Source of the DNA: an uncultured Emergencia sp.
Lineage (GTDB): Bacteria; Bacillota; Clostridia; Peptostreptococcales; Anaerovoracaceae
Assembly (NCBI GenBank): GCA_937997955.1
Contig: CALLDR010000028.1
Span: 1-27,981, forward strand
DNA length: 27,981 bases
Direction of reading: 5' to 3'
The notes beneath the pieces are model-generated. The model made no database searches. It was not told where the DNA came from and was given only the letters and a program-made list of their open reading frames with translations. Shown here one piece after another: positions 8,420 to 15,608 of this stretch. The stretch's first letter is position 1, and every line of letters begins with the position of its first letter. The translations under genes and the position numbers were made by a program.

Positions 8420-8577
8420 CCTGCGATTCAAACTTCGCTTTCGCTCGTTTTCATCGGGTTAGCCACGCCGTAGGTCTCACCCAATCACGCTTCGCTTTCG
8501 CTCGCCTTCTTGGGAGACCCTCGCGTTTGACCTACCTGCGATTCAAGCTTCGCTTTCGCTCGTTTTCATCGGGTTAG
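8420..8577. repeat. Repeat cluster built on CTTCGCTTTCGCTCG
   Basis: Two 43-nt direct copies (8420-8462 and 8535-8577) differ at one base. A third, partial unit lies between them, so the core CTTCGCTTTCGCTCG occurs at 8433, 8490 and 8548, a period of 57-58 nt. The middle core is enclosed by the arms GGTCTC(A)CCCAA and TTGGGAGACC, and the third by TGACCTA and TAGGTCA. The units can therefore fold as hairpins with the core in the loop. It fills the gap between the DUF308 gene and the BaiN-like gene. Confidence 0.7.
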
Positions 8578-8580
8578 GTC

Positions 8581-8613
8581 ATAAAAACAGGATTTCCCCT
8601 CTGGAGAAATCCC
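8581..8613 (-). terminator. Intrinsic terminator of the DUF308 gene
   Basis: On the minus strand the arms GGATTTC and GAAATCC (8606-8612 and 8590-8596) pair. They are strengthened by an inner GG/CC pair and followed by TGTTTTTAT. The hairpin starts about 10 nt past the stop codon of the DUF308 gene. Confidence 0.8.
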
Positions 8614-8622
8614 GCGTCGTCT

Positions 8623-9369
8623 CTATGCTTCTCTGTCCTCTTCAGCGGCAGCCGGTTCACCGATGGGCTGGCTGATGATCTCGTGAAACTCCATAGCCTC
8701 CTCGGCAGCCTGCACAGCGGCCTTTCTGGCCTTTCTGGCCTTCTTGATGGCCCGCTTCGCTTCCTTGTGGGCTTTCTGCGCCGCAGCCTCCGCGTCGGCG
8801 ATTTTCTCGTCCTTTGTTTTGATCAGGTCCGGTTTGCTGTACCTGATATCCGCCCCGATTTTGATCGTGTTGGCGCCCTGAATGGCGAAGATAATACCAA
8901 GCATCATCAGCACCGACAGCCCCAGCAACCTGGAATTAAAGAAGGTATAAAGGCCGGCGATGAGGTTGAGCCCGCTAACGCAGACCATCCAGTAAAAGTC
9001 AATGTCCTTCTCCATGGGACCCTGCTCTTCTCCCCCGCTGTGTTCCTGAGCCACCACGACGAAGCCTCTGATTCCGGATATCATGCACCACAGCCCGAAT
9101 ACTACGGGTACGGCGATATCCGCGGCCAGCTGGCCGGTCAGCACTACGATGCCCAGCACAAAGGTCGTCAGACCTTCAATGAGAACCCACTGCCTGTTCT
9201 CCTCGTCCTGCATGATCCGCTTATATACCAGACACTCCACCAGGCCGACAAGAACCAGGACAACCCCTATAGGAAAGGCGAGTGAAAGAAATGACAGCCC
9301 GGCATTTGCCACTGAGAACACACCCAGTATGGTAAGCAGTATGCCCGCTATGATCGTTAATATTCTCAC
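8623..9369 (-). CDS. DUF308 (HdeD-like) membrane protein
   Basis: A 248-residue integral membrane protein. Residues 1-165 hold about six hydrophobic segments in three pairs, the pattern of DUF308/HdeD-type proteins (in E. coli HdeD is an acid-resistance membrane protein). From about residue 185 the chain is a charged, alanine- and lysine-rich helix (AAAQKAHKEAKRAIKKARKARKAA), probably a cytosolic coiled coil, ending in an acidic tail. The start is GTG at 9369, with GGAGG 8 nt upstream. A strong promoter precedes the gene and overlaps the end of the Usp-like gene, so it can be transcribed separately. The function in this organism is unknown; a membrane-stress role is a guess from the family and from the neighbouring Usp-like gene. 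Confidence 0.8.
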   Translation of the reverse strand: MRILTIIAGILLTILGVFSVANAGLSFLSLAFPIGVVLVLVGLVECLVYKRIMQDEENRQWVLIEGLTTFVLGIVVLTGQLAADIAVPVVFGLWCMISGIRGFVVVAQEHSGGEEQGPMEKDIDFYWMVCVSGLNLIAGLYTFFNSRLLGLSVLMMLGIIFAIQGANTIKIGADIRYSKPDLIKTKDEKIADAEAAAQKAHKEAKRAIKKARKARKAAVQAAEEAMEFHEIISQPIGEPAAAEEDREA

Positions 9370-9413
9370 TTTCTCTACCTCCAGTTTTTTCTATGTATCG
9401 TAAATATCTTTTC

Positions 9414-9442
9414 ATTATACTCAGCTCAGCCGCAAAAGTCAA
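9414..9442 (-). promoter_or_regulatory. Strong sigma-A promoter of the DUF308 gene
   Basis: On the minus strand TTGACT (9437-9442), a 17-nt spacer and a perfect TATAAT (9414-9419). The -35 overlaps the stop codon of the upstream Usp-like gene. Transcription should begin near 9407, giving a leader of about 38 nt. Confidence 0.8.
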
Positions 9443-9822
9443 GAAACAGCCGGAACTACGGTCAAATGCGCCCTATCATCCAGCTCCTGGCGCAGTTTTC
9501 TGAGAAAACCGCTCTCGCTGTCCACCTCGCCGGACGCGCCGACCACCACCTGGTTGATCTCATTTTTATCCACCAGGTCAACCAAGGTGGACATGACGTC
9601 GGAAGAACGCTCCACAGTCAGCTCCGCGCCGGCCTCCCTGGCCCTTTCGTAGAGGAACTCCAGAGCCTCTCCTTCTTTATCGTTTCCCAGAAAGCGATAA
9701 TTCTCCGGCGCCACATGAATGACATACAGCTTGTCGTCAGCATTTTCTTTCATCTCGCTGCCGTAATCGATCAATCTCTGGCACGTCTTTTGTCCCGTTA
9801 CACATACCATGATACGATTCAT
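9439..9822 (-). CDS. Universal-stress-protein-like (UspA fold) protein
   Basis: A small cytosolic protein of about 127 residues with the alternating strand-helix pattern of the UspA fold. It opens MNRIMVCVTGQKTCQRLIDYG, as in the Usp domain of KdpD-type proteins. A VVVGASGEVDSES segment near the C-terminal third sits where Usp proteins have their nucleotide loop, although the classical G-2x-G-9x-G pattern is not complete. I use the ATG at 9822 because the frame could be opened 48 nt earlier only by starting upstream of the probable -10 box (9859-9864). GTAGGA, 3 nt before the ATG, and the preceding GGGGTG are the likely ribosome site. The role is probably a stress or nucleotide sensor; no ligand can be inferred. 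Confidence 0.75.
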   Translation of the reverse strand: MNRIMVCVTGQKTCQRLIDYGSEMKENADDKLYVIHVAPENYRFLGNDKEGEALEFLYERAREAGAELTVERSSDVMSTLVDLVDKNEINQVVVGASGEVDSESGFLRKLRQELDDRAHLTVVPAVS

Positions 9823-9858
9823 GTTCCTACACCCCTTTTTAGATAAATTTGCCCTATT

Positions 9859-9864
9859 AGTATA
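9859..9864 (-). promoter_or_regulatory. Extended -10 promoter of the Usp-like gene
   Basis: On the minus strand the sequence TGTTATACT is an extended -10 element (TGnTATACT); no convincing -35 is present. The expected start is near 9852, about 30 nt before the ATG at 9822. Confidence 0.45.
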
Positions 9865-9896
9865 ACACAAAATGTACTTTGAAATGTGATTGTTAT

Positions 9897-9924
9897 TTGA
9901 TACTTTCCAAAGTTGTGATAAAAT
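9897..9924 (+). promoter_or_regulatory. Promoter of dinB giving a leaderless transcript
   Basis: TTGATA (9897-9902), a 16-nt spacer and TAAAAT (9919-9924). The -10 ends only 6 nt before the dinB ATG at 9931, so transcription should begin at or next to the A of the start codon. No Shine-Dalgarno sequence lies before that ATG. I see no GAAC-N4-GTTC LexA box here. Confidence 0.55.
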
Positions 9925-9930
9925 ATCCCT

Positions 9931-11133
9931 ATGGACAGAGTGATTTTACATTGTGATATGAATAATTTTTACGCTTCCGTAGAGCTTCTGGAACGGCCGG
10001 ATCTGGCCGGCATGCCTGTAGCCGTCTGCGGCGATCCGGAGGGCCGCCACGGCATCATTCTGGCAAAGAACCAGCTGGCAAAGGCCGCCGGCGTGGTCAC
10101 GGCGGAAACGGTATGGCAGGCAAAGAAAAAGTGCCCCGGTCTGCAGTTCGTGCGGCCCCACCACGACAAGTACAAAGACTTCAGCCAGCAGATCAACCAG
10201 ATCTACCAGCAGTACACAGACATGGTGGAGCCCTTCAGCATCGACGAATCCTGGCTGGACGTAACGGCAAGCCAGCGGCTTTTCGGCAGCGGCAGACAGA
10301 TTGCTGACACCATCCGCCAGCGGATCAAAGGGGAACTGGGGCTGACTCTCTCTGTGGGCGTCTCCTACAACAAGATCTTCGCCAAGATGGGCAGCGAATA
10401 CAAAAAACCGGACGCCACCACGGAGATCACCCGCGAAAACTACAGAGCCCTTCTCTGGGACAAGCCCGTGGGTGAGATGTTCTTTGTCGGCTGGGCCACC
10501 GCCGAAAAGCTGGCCGGACTGGGCATCTCCACCATCGGGGATCTGGCCCGGGCAAATCCGGCGTCCCTGAAAGCCCTGCTGGGCAAGCAGGGTCCTTTGC
10601 TGCATCAGTACGCCAACGGCCTGGACGACAGCCCCGTGGCCCTGTACAATCAAAGGGAAAAGATCAAATCCGTCGGCAACGGCATCACCTTCCGCCGCAA
10701 TCTGACCGGTCTGGACGACATTCTCACCGCCGTCACCAGCCTGTCGGACACGGTGGCCAGCCGCCTTCGAAAATACCAAATGAAGGCCTGGGGCGTCAAG
10801 GTGGACATCAAGGATCCCGGCTTCAAGACCATCTCCCGTCAAAAGCAGCTGCCCAACGCCACTCACCTGGCCTCGGAGATCCGCGCGGCCAGCATAGAGA
10901 TCATCCGCCAGTCCTGGCGGCTTTCCGATCCGATCCGCCTCCTGACCATCACCGCCATCAACCTGACCGACGAAAGCGAGTCGGAGCAGCTGTCCCTCTT
11001 CGACACGGATACAGAGAGCCGGGAAAAGGGCGAATCCATCGAGCGGACCATGGACGATATCCGAAAGAAATTCGGCGACAGCGCCGTCACCTTCGGCAGC
11101 GTTCTGGACAACGACCTGGGAATCGATCTGTAA
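9931..11133 (+). CDS. dinB: DNA polymerase IV (Y family, DinB)
   Basis: Error-prone translesion DNA polymerase of the Y family, 400 residues. The palm carboxylates are visible as Asp9 in LHCDMNNFYASVEL and Asp105-Glu106 in SIDESWLD. The VSYNKIFAKMGSEYKKPD segment that precedes the thumb is present, along with the helix-hairpin-helix-like thumb and the little-finger domain. QLSLF at residues 353-357 matches the beta-clamp-binding motif (QLxLF). The start at 9931 is fixed by homology, because family members begin a few residues before the first catalytic aspartate. No ribosome site precedes it and the promoter abuts the ATG, so translation is probably leaderless. The gene stands alone, convergent with the ABC-F gene 22 nt downstream. 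No LexA operator is seen. Confidence 0.93.
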   Translation: MDRVILHCDMNNFYASVELLERPDLAGMPVAVCGDPEGRHGIILAKNQLAKAAGVVTAETVWQAKKKCPGLQFVRPHHDKYKDFSQQINQIYQQYTDMVEPFSIDESWLDVTASQRLFGSGRQIADTIRQRIKGELGLTLSVGVSYNKIFAKMGSEYKKPDATTEITRENYRALLWDKPVGEMFFVGWATAEKLAGLGISTIGDLARANPASLKALLGKQGPLLHQYANGLDDSPVALYNQREKIKSVGNGITFRRNLTGLDDILTAVTSLSDTVASRLRKYQMKAWGVKVDIKDPGFKTISRQKQLPNATHLASEIRAASIEIIRQSWRLSDPIRLLTITAINLTDESESEQLSLFDTDTESREKGESIERTMDDIRKKFGDSAVTFGSVLDNDLGIDL

Positions 11134-11155
11134 CAGCTATATCGATCCGCAGCAG

Positions 11156-12709
11156 CTATATTATTTTGCAGGTCCAGTCCTCGATATTCCAGATATCGGT
11201 GACGATGTCCTGATAGAACTCCGGTTCGTGGCTGACCAGGATCACGGTTCCCTTAAATTCTCGGATTGCTTCCTTCAGCACGTCCTTTGCCACCGGATCC
11301 AGGTGGTTGGTCGGCTCGTCCAGGACCAGCAGGTTCATGGGACGCTGCATCAGCTTGCACAGGCGGAACTTGGCGTTCTCGCCGCCGGAAAGGACCCGCA
11401 CCTGGCTTTCGATGTGCTCGTTGGTCAGGCCGCACTTTGCCAGGGCCCGGCGCACCTCCCCGTTGTCCAGGGCCGGAAACTCGTCCCAGAAATCCTGCAG
11501 GGCGGTCTTGTCGCTGCCGTCGTGTTCCTGCTCAAAGTAGGCGGGCTCCGCGTAGTAGTCCAGCTTTACACTGCCGTCAAAAGCCGGAATGATGCCCAGC
11601 ATGGTCTTCAGCAGTGTGGATTTGCCCAGGCCGTTGACGCCTTTGATGGCGATCTTCTTGCCCCGCTCCACGTGAAAGGTCAAAGGGTTGGTCAGGGCCT
11701 CATCGTAACCCAGCACCAGATTCTCCGCCTCGATGACATATTTGCCCGGCGCGCGGGAATACTCAAAATGAAAGACCGGCTTCGGCTTCTCCTTGACCAG
11801 CTCGATCTTCTCCATCTTATCCAGCTTCTTCTGCCGTGACTTGGCCATGTTGGTGGTAGCAATACGGGCTTTGTTGCGCGCGATGAAATCCTCCAGATCG
11901 GCGATCTCCTTTTGCTGCTTCTTATACGCCTGCTCCAGCTGAGCCCTTTTGATGTCGTACATGTGCATGAAATCGTCGTAGTTTCCGGTGTAACGGGTCA
12001 GCACGGCGTCCTCCACATGGTAGATCACGTTGACCACGTCGTTTAAAAACGGGATATCGTGGGAAACCAGAATAAAGGCGTTTTCATAGTTCTGCAGAAA
12101 GCGGGTCAGCCATACGATATGGTTTTCGTCCAGATAGTTGGTCGGCTCGTCCAGGATCAGGATCATCGGGTTCTGCAGCAAAAGCTTGGTCAGAAGCACC
12201 TTTGACCGCTGGCCGCCGGACAGCTCCGACACATCTTTGTCCAGGCCGATGTCGCCCAGGCCCAGGCCGCCCGCGAACTCCTCGATGCGGGAATCTATAG
12301 TATAGAAGCCGCTGTGCTCCAGAATGTCCTGAATCTCCGCGGCGTCCTCCATGAGGCGGTCCATCTCCTCTTCTGTGGCCGACGCCATCTTGTCGTAGGC
12401 GGCCAGCATCTCCTGTTCCAGGTCAAAATAGTAGCTGAAGGCTTCCTGCAGAACCTCCCTGATGGTCTTTCCCGCCGTCAGGGTTGACCGCTGATCCAGA
12501 TAGCCTGTGGTGATGTGATTGCACCAGCTGACCGTGCCCGCGTCAGGCATCAGATTGCCGGTGATAATATTCAAAAATGTGGTCTTGCCCTCGCCGTTGG
12601 CGCCTACAAGACCCACGTGTTCTCCTTTGTTCAATCGAAAAGAAGCGTCCTCCAAAATCTGCCTTCCGCCAAATCCATGGGACACTTTCTCCACTGTCAA
12701 AACGCTCAT
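11156..12709 (-). CDS. ABC-F family ATPase (YkpA/YbiT-like)
   Basis: Cytosolic ABC-F protein with two nucleotide-binding domains and no membrane segments, 517 residues. Domain 1 has Walker A GANGEGKT (36-43), signature LSGGQ (about 163-167) and Walker B ILILDEPTN (about 183-191). Domain 2 has Walker A GVNGLGKST (about 357-365), signature LSGGE (about 440-444) and Walker B LLVLDEPTN (about 459-467). A charged inter-domain linker (about 240-310) is the segment that reaches the peptidyl-transferase centre in ribosome-bound ABC-F proteins. The overall form resembles the housekeeping YkpA/YbiT subgroup more than the antibiotic-resistance types, and its short linker fits a translation-factor role. 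AGGAGG lies 5 nt before the ATG. It is transcribed from its own promoter and ends convergent with dinB. Confidence 0.9.
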   Translation of the reverse strand: MSVLTVEKVSHGFGGRQILEDASFRLNKGEHVGLVGANGEGKTTFLNIITGNLMPDAGTVSWCNHITTGYLDQRSTLTAGKTIREVLQEAFSYYFDLEQEMLAAYDKMASATEEEMDRLMEDAAEIQDILEHSGFYTIDSRIEEFAGGLGLGDIGLDKDVSELSGGQRSKVLLTKLLLQNPMILILDEPTNYLDENHIVWLTRFLQNYENAFILVSHDIPFLNDVVNVIYHVEDAVLTRYTGNYDDFMHMYDIKRAQLEQAYKKQQKEIADLEDFIARNKARIATTNMAKSRQKKLDKMEKIELVKEKPKPVFHFEYSRAPGKYVIEAENLVLGYDEALTNPLTFHVERGKKIAIKGVNGLGKSTLLKTMLGIIPAFDGSVKLDYYAEPAYFEQEHDGSDKTALQDFWDEFPALDNGEVRRALAKCGLTNEHIESQVRVLSGGENAKFRLCKLMQRPMNLLVLDEPTNHLDPVAKDVLKEAIREFKGTVILVSHEPEFYQDIVTDIWNIEDWTCKII

Positions 12710-12760
12710 GTTATCCTCCTGTCATATTTCTCTTGTCATACTTCTCTGTTGCTCTGAACC

Positions 12761-12766
12761 AGTATA
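12761..12766 (-). promoter_or_regulatory. Extended -10 promoter of the ABC-F gene
   Basis: On the minus strand TGGTATACT is an extended -10 element, with only a poor TTGTCC -35 at 15 nt. Transcription would start near 12754, leaving a leader of about 45 nt that contains the repeated word TATGACA. I see no attenuator hairpin in the leader. Confidence 0.45.
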
Positions 12767-12808
12767 CCATAAATCAGGCGCGGACAAAAGCGTTCTTTCT
12801 TCGATATT

Positions 12809-12857
12809 CTTGAAATCATTAGTCTTGAAATCATCTGATTCTCATTTGATTCTCATT
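12809..12857. repeat. Two adjacent short tandem repeats upstream of the ABC-F gene
   Basis: CTTGAAATCAT occurs at 12809-12819 and 12824-12834 (period 15). TGATTCTCATT occurs twice back to back at 12836-12846 and 12847-12857 (period 11). They lie between the DUF1836 stop and the ABC-F promoter. They may be binding sites or simple slippage products. Confidence 0.6.
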
Positions 12858-12876
12858 CTTTTAAGCTCACTTTGGC

Positions 12877-13380
12877 TCATTCCTTCGGGTGGGCCTGCAG
12901 ATAGACGTTCCTCACATAGAGCTGGCAGGCAAAGGAATTACAGACGTTCCACAGCAGATACCGGGGATCCGACGGGTCCGGGGTCTTTTCCATGGCGGTT
13001 CCGCGGAAGGCGTGGCCCACGGCCTCCTCGATCAGGTCGCAGAACCGGTTGTAAGCGTGGGCCTTGTCGCCGGGACGCAGGGACAGCCGGATCAGCCTGG
13101 CGATCTCCTCTATGGTATACACCGGCTTCAAAATGGCAATCACAAAGAGAGAGGCCACCGCCGTGCGGTCGTATTTTTTGTTGACAGGCGCGGCGATGAA
13201 CTTCTGTTTTACATAGTTATTGATCATGGTCTTGGTCATGATCTTCTTTCCGTCAAAGGTGAGATAAGGGCCCAGCCATTCGTCCAGCAGGGACAGCACC
13301 TGATCCAAATACAGGTCGAGGGAGGGAAGCTCCTCCCATCTGGGTAATTTAAAATGCTCCAATCCTTTTGTCCTTGCCAT
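12877..13380 (-). CDS. DUF1836 domain protein, probable regulator
   Basis: A 167-residue cytosolic protein of the DUF1836 family (B. subtilis YkrK type). The family core is visible: DLYLDQVLSLLDEWL (about 22-36), then TKTMINNYVKQKFIAAPVNKKYDR (about 49-72). The latter resembles the helix-turn-helix and wing of MerR-like proteins. VASLFVIAILKPVYTIEEIARLI follows at about 75-97. DUF1836 proteins are generally treated as DNA-binding regulators, but few have been studied. The start at 13380 has AAAGGAGC just upstream. The gene is divergent from an acyl-CoA synthetase gene, and the two promoters share a palindromic -35 region. A role in controlling that synthetase, and its own gene, is therefore a reasonable inference. 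Confidence 0.82.
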   Translation of the reverse strand: MARTKGLEHFKLPRWEELPSLDLYLDQVLSLLDEWLGPYLTFDGKKIMTKTMINNYVKQKFIAAPVNKKYDRTAVASLFVIAILKPVYTIEEIARLIRLSLRPGDKAHAYNRFCDLIEEAVGHAFRGTAMEKTPDPSDPRYLLWNVCNSFACQLYVRNVYLQAHPKE

Positions 13381-13437
13381 GGCTGCTCCTTTCTGCGCTC
13401 CGTCTGGCCTGATGCGGCCTCAAACGGTATATATTGA

Positions 13438-13498
13438 AGGATACCACAGAAAAAAGTCATTGTCAACCATTGACAAAGTTTCATTCATGAGGTAATAT
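13438..13498. promoter_or_regulatory. Back-to-back divergent promoters with palindromic -35 boxes
   Basis: Plus strand: TTGACA (13470-13475), 17 nt, TAATAT (13493-13498), driving the acyl-CoA synthetase. Minus strand: TTGACA (13461-13466), 17 nt, TATCCT (13438-13443), driving the DUF1836 gene. The two -35 boxes are the arms of a perfect inverted repeat, TTGTCAACCATTGACAA (13460-13476), only 3 nt apart. Polymerase could hardly occupy both at once, and a dimeric repressor at the palindrome would shut both. Confidence 0.75.
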
Positions 13499-13539
13499 AG
13501 TTTTGATAACTATGTACAAATCACCGAGGAGAGATAGAA

Positions 13540-15270
13540 GTGAACAGAGTAAAAGAACTGAAACCCGTATTTGATTCCGTGCTGCATCAGGATTTCCGCG
13601 CGCTGATCAACTACGGAGCCGACGCCTACCGCGGCGACGACGCATTCATCATCAAGCACAAAAAGGGTAAGGATATTTCCTATGAGCATATCAAATTTGA
13701 GGACTTCCGCGACCACGTGAACGATCTGGGCACCGCCCTGCTCGACAAAGGCTTTGCCGGCAAGCGGATCGCCATCGTCGGCAAGAACTGCTATGAATGG
13801 GTGCTGGCCTACTTCGCCACCCTTTGCGGCCTGGGCATCAGCGTACCTCTGGACAAAGGGCTTCCTTTCGACGAGTTGGAAAGCTCCCTGCAGAGGAGCA
13901 AAGCCGACGTGCTGGTCTTCGACAGCGCTCACCTGGATCTGGTGAGAGAGCTGCAGGCGAGAGGCAGCACCCAAGTCGCCGACTTCATCTCCATGGGAGA
14001 GCTGGAAGGCTTTGACGATATCAATCATTTGATGCGGGAGGGCCGCGCGGCCAGAGAACAGGGACGCGACGACTACCTGCGCCTGCCTGTAGACGGCAAA
14101 GCCACGTCCATCCTGCTCTTCACCTCCGGAACCACGTCTCAGGCCAAGGCTGTGCAGCTGTCTCAGTACAACATCACCGCCAACGTCTACGCTATGCTGA
14201 AGGTGCAGGATATCCGCCACGGAGACATCAACATGGCCTTCCTGCCGTACCACCATACCTTTGGCTCTACAGGCCAGGTTGTCATGCTGGCGGCCGGCGT
14301 CACCACCACCTACTGCGACGGTCTGAAATATCTGCAGAAAAACATCGTGGAATACAAGGTTTCCCTCTTCGTCTGCGTGCCCCTTCTCATCGAATCCATC
14401 TACAAGAGGATCATGCAGATGGTCAAAAAGCAGGGACTGGAAAAGAAGGTCAATTTCGGTCTGAAGCTGTCCCGCGCCCTGCTGAAGATCGGCATCGACA
14501 TGCGCCGGAAAATTTTCAAGGAGATCCTGGATCAGCTGGGCGGCAACATCCGCTACATCATCAGCGGCGCTTCCGCCATCGACCCCGAGGCCCTTCAGGG
14601 CTTTCTGGATTTCGGCATCACCACCGTGCAGGGCTACGGCATGACTGAGGCCGCGCCTGTACTGGCCGCGGAGAACACCTGGGAACACAAGGCGGGCTCC
14701 ATCGGACTGGCGATGCCTGGAGTGGATCTGGTCATCGACGACCCCAACGAGGAAGGCATCGGCGAGCTGATCGCCCGCGGCCCGAACATCATGAGCGGCT
14801 ACTACGAAAACGACGAGGAGACGGCAAAGGTCCTGGCGGACGGCTGGCTCCACACCGGAGACCTGGCCTACCTGGACGAGGACGGCTATATCTTCATCTG
14901 CGGGCGCAAGAAAAACGTCATCGTGCTGAAGAACGGCAAAAACGTCTATCCGGAAGAGCTGGAGATCCTGATCAGCAGCCTGCCGTATGTGGAAGAGACC
15001 ATGGTATTCGGCCAGCCGCGCCGGAATGACGGCGATGAAAAGGATCTGGCTCTCTGCGCCAAGATCGTCTACAAGCCGGACTACATGAAGGAGACCTACG
15101 GCGTCACGGATCCCGCTGAAATCGAGAGGATCATCAAAGCGGACATCGACGCCATCAACGAGGATCTGCCTGTGTACAAGCACATGCTCCGCGTTATCAT
15201 CACCGACGAGCCGATGATCAAAACCACCACCGGCAAGGTGAAGCGCTACGAAGAAGCGAAGAAGCTGTAG
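13540..15270 (+). CDS. Long-chain acyl-CoA synthetase (AMP-binding)
   Basis: Class I adenylate-forming enzyme of 576 residues, most like long-chain fatty acid-CoA ligases. The motifs are in order: the phosphate-binding loop LFTSGTTSQAKAV (about 194-206; the usual GTTGxPK is GTTSQAK here), YGMTEAAP (about 366-373), TGDLAYLDEDGY (about 444-455), and the late lysine in TTTGKVKRYEE (about 562-572). No signal peptide is seen; it is a cytosolic or membrane-peripheral enzyme that activates exogenous or recycled fatty acids. The start is GTG, with AGGAGA 7 nt upstream. A strong promoter lies before it, shared in its -35 region with the divergent DUF1836 gene. A second, only distantly similar acyl-CoA synthetase of the same length lies at 20018-21748. 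Exact chain-length preference cannot be told. Confidence 0.88.
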   Translation: MNRVKELKPVFDSVLHQDFRALINYGADAYRGDDAFIIKHKKGKDISYEHIKFEDFRDHVNDLGTALLDKGFAGKRIAIVGKNCYEWVLAYFATLCGLGISVPLDKGLPFDELESSLQRSKADVLVFDSAHLDLVRELQARGSTQVADFISMGELEGFDDINHLMREGRAAREQGRDDYLRLPVDGKATSILLFTSGTTSQAKAVQLSQYNITANVYAMLKVQDIRHGDINMAFLPYHHTFGSTGQVVMLAAGVTTTYCDGLKYLQKNIVEYKVSLFVCVPLLIESIYKRIMQMVKKQGLEKKVNFGLKLSRALLKIGIDMRRKIFKEILDQLGGNIRYIISGASAIDPEALQGFLDFGITTVQGYGMTEAAPVLAAENTWEHKAGSIGLAMPGVDLVIDDPNEEGIGELIARGPNIMSGYYENDEETAKVLADGWLHTGDLAYLDEDGYIFICGRKKNVIVLKNGKNVYPEELEILISSLPYVEETMVFGQPRRNDGDEKDLALCAKIVYKPDYMKETYGVTDPAEIERIIKADIDAINEDLPVYKHMLRVIITDEPMIKTTTGKVKRYEEAKKL

Positions 15271-15299
15271 AGCGTAAACGCCACAGCTATATGATGAGA

Positions 15300-15326
15300 T
15301 GCGGGAGACCCGCAGATCCCTTTTCC
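15300..15326 (+). terminator. Short GC-rich hairpin after the acyl-CoA synthetase gene
   Basis: TGCGGG (15300-15305), loop AGA and CCCGCA (15309-15314), followed by GATCCCTTTTCC. The stem is stable but the T run is interrupted, so it is a weak terminator by itself. The first hairpin of the array just downstream, with a T6 run, is a better one. Confidence 0.5.
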
Positions 15327-15338
15327 TATTCCTAAGAC

Positions 15339-15384
15339 AAATGACTGCAACAGATACTTATCAATTCTGTGCAGTCATTTTTTA
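15339..15384 (+). terminator. Array unit 1 as terminator of the acyl-CoA synthetase gene
   Basis: The arms AAATGACTGC and GCAGTCATTT pair over 10 bp. ACAGA/TCTGT adds 5 bp after a single-base bulge, and the loop is 11 nt. The right arm runs directly into T6 (15378-15383). This is a good intrinsic terminator for rightward transcription. Confidence 0.65.
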
Positions 15385-15608
15385 CTTCGCAAAACTGTGA
15401 CAACTGACTGCAATACCTTATCTTAGCCTGCATGCAGTCAATTTTAACATTATCATGCATTTATTTTTGACTGCAGCGGTAGATTTTCTGAAATCTGCAG
15501 TCATATTTTCCTTATTCCAGATGATTTTTTCCGGCTGCGACATGGCCACTTTGACCGCAACGATTCGCTTTTGCCCCTTTGCAGTCAGATTCCCCAATGC
15601 AAGCCGTC

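Noticed and set aside
9823..9870. Longer N-terminus for the Usp-like protein (16 extra residues)
   Set aside because: Its start codon would lie upstream of the probable -10 box and has no ribosome site; homology starts at MNRIMVCV.
9880..9930. LexA (SOS) operator before dinB
   Set aside because: No GAAC-N4-GTTC-like sequence is present between the Usp-like gene and dinB.
11134..11161. CAGCTATAT repeated at 11134 and 11153, and again at 15284
   Set aside because: A 9-nt word with three occurrences, all just after or around stop codons, but with no associated hairpin or T run. It may be chance.
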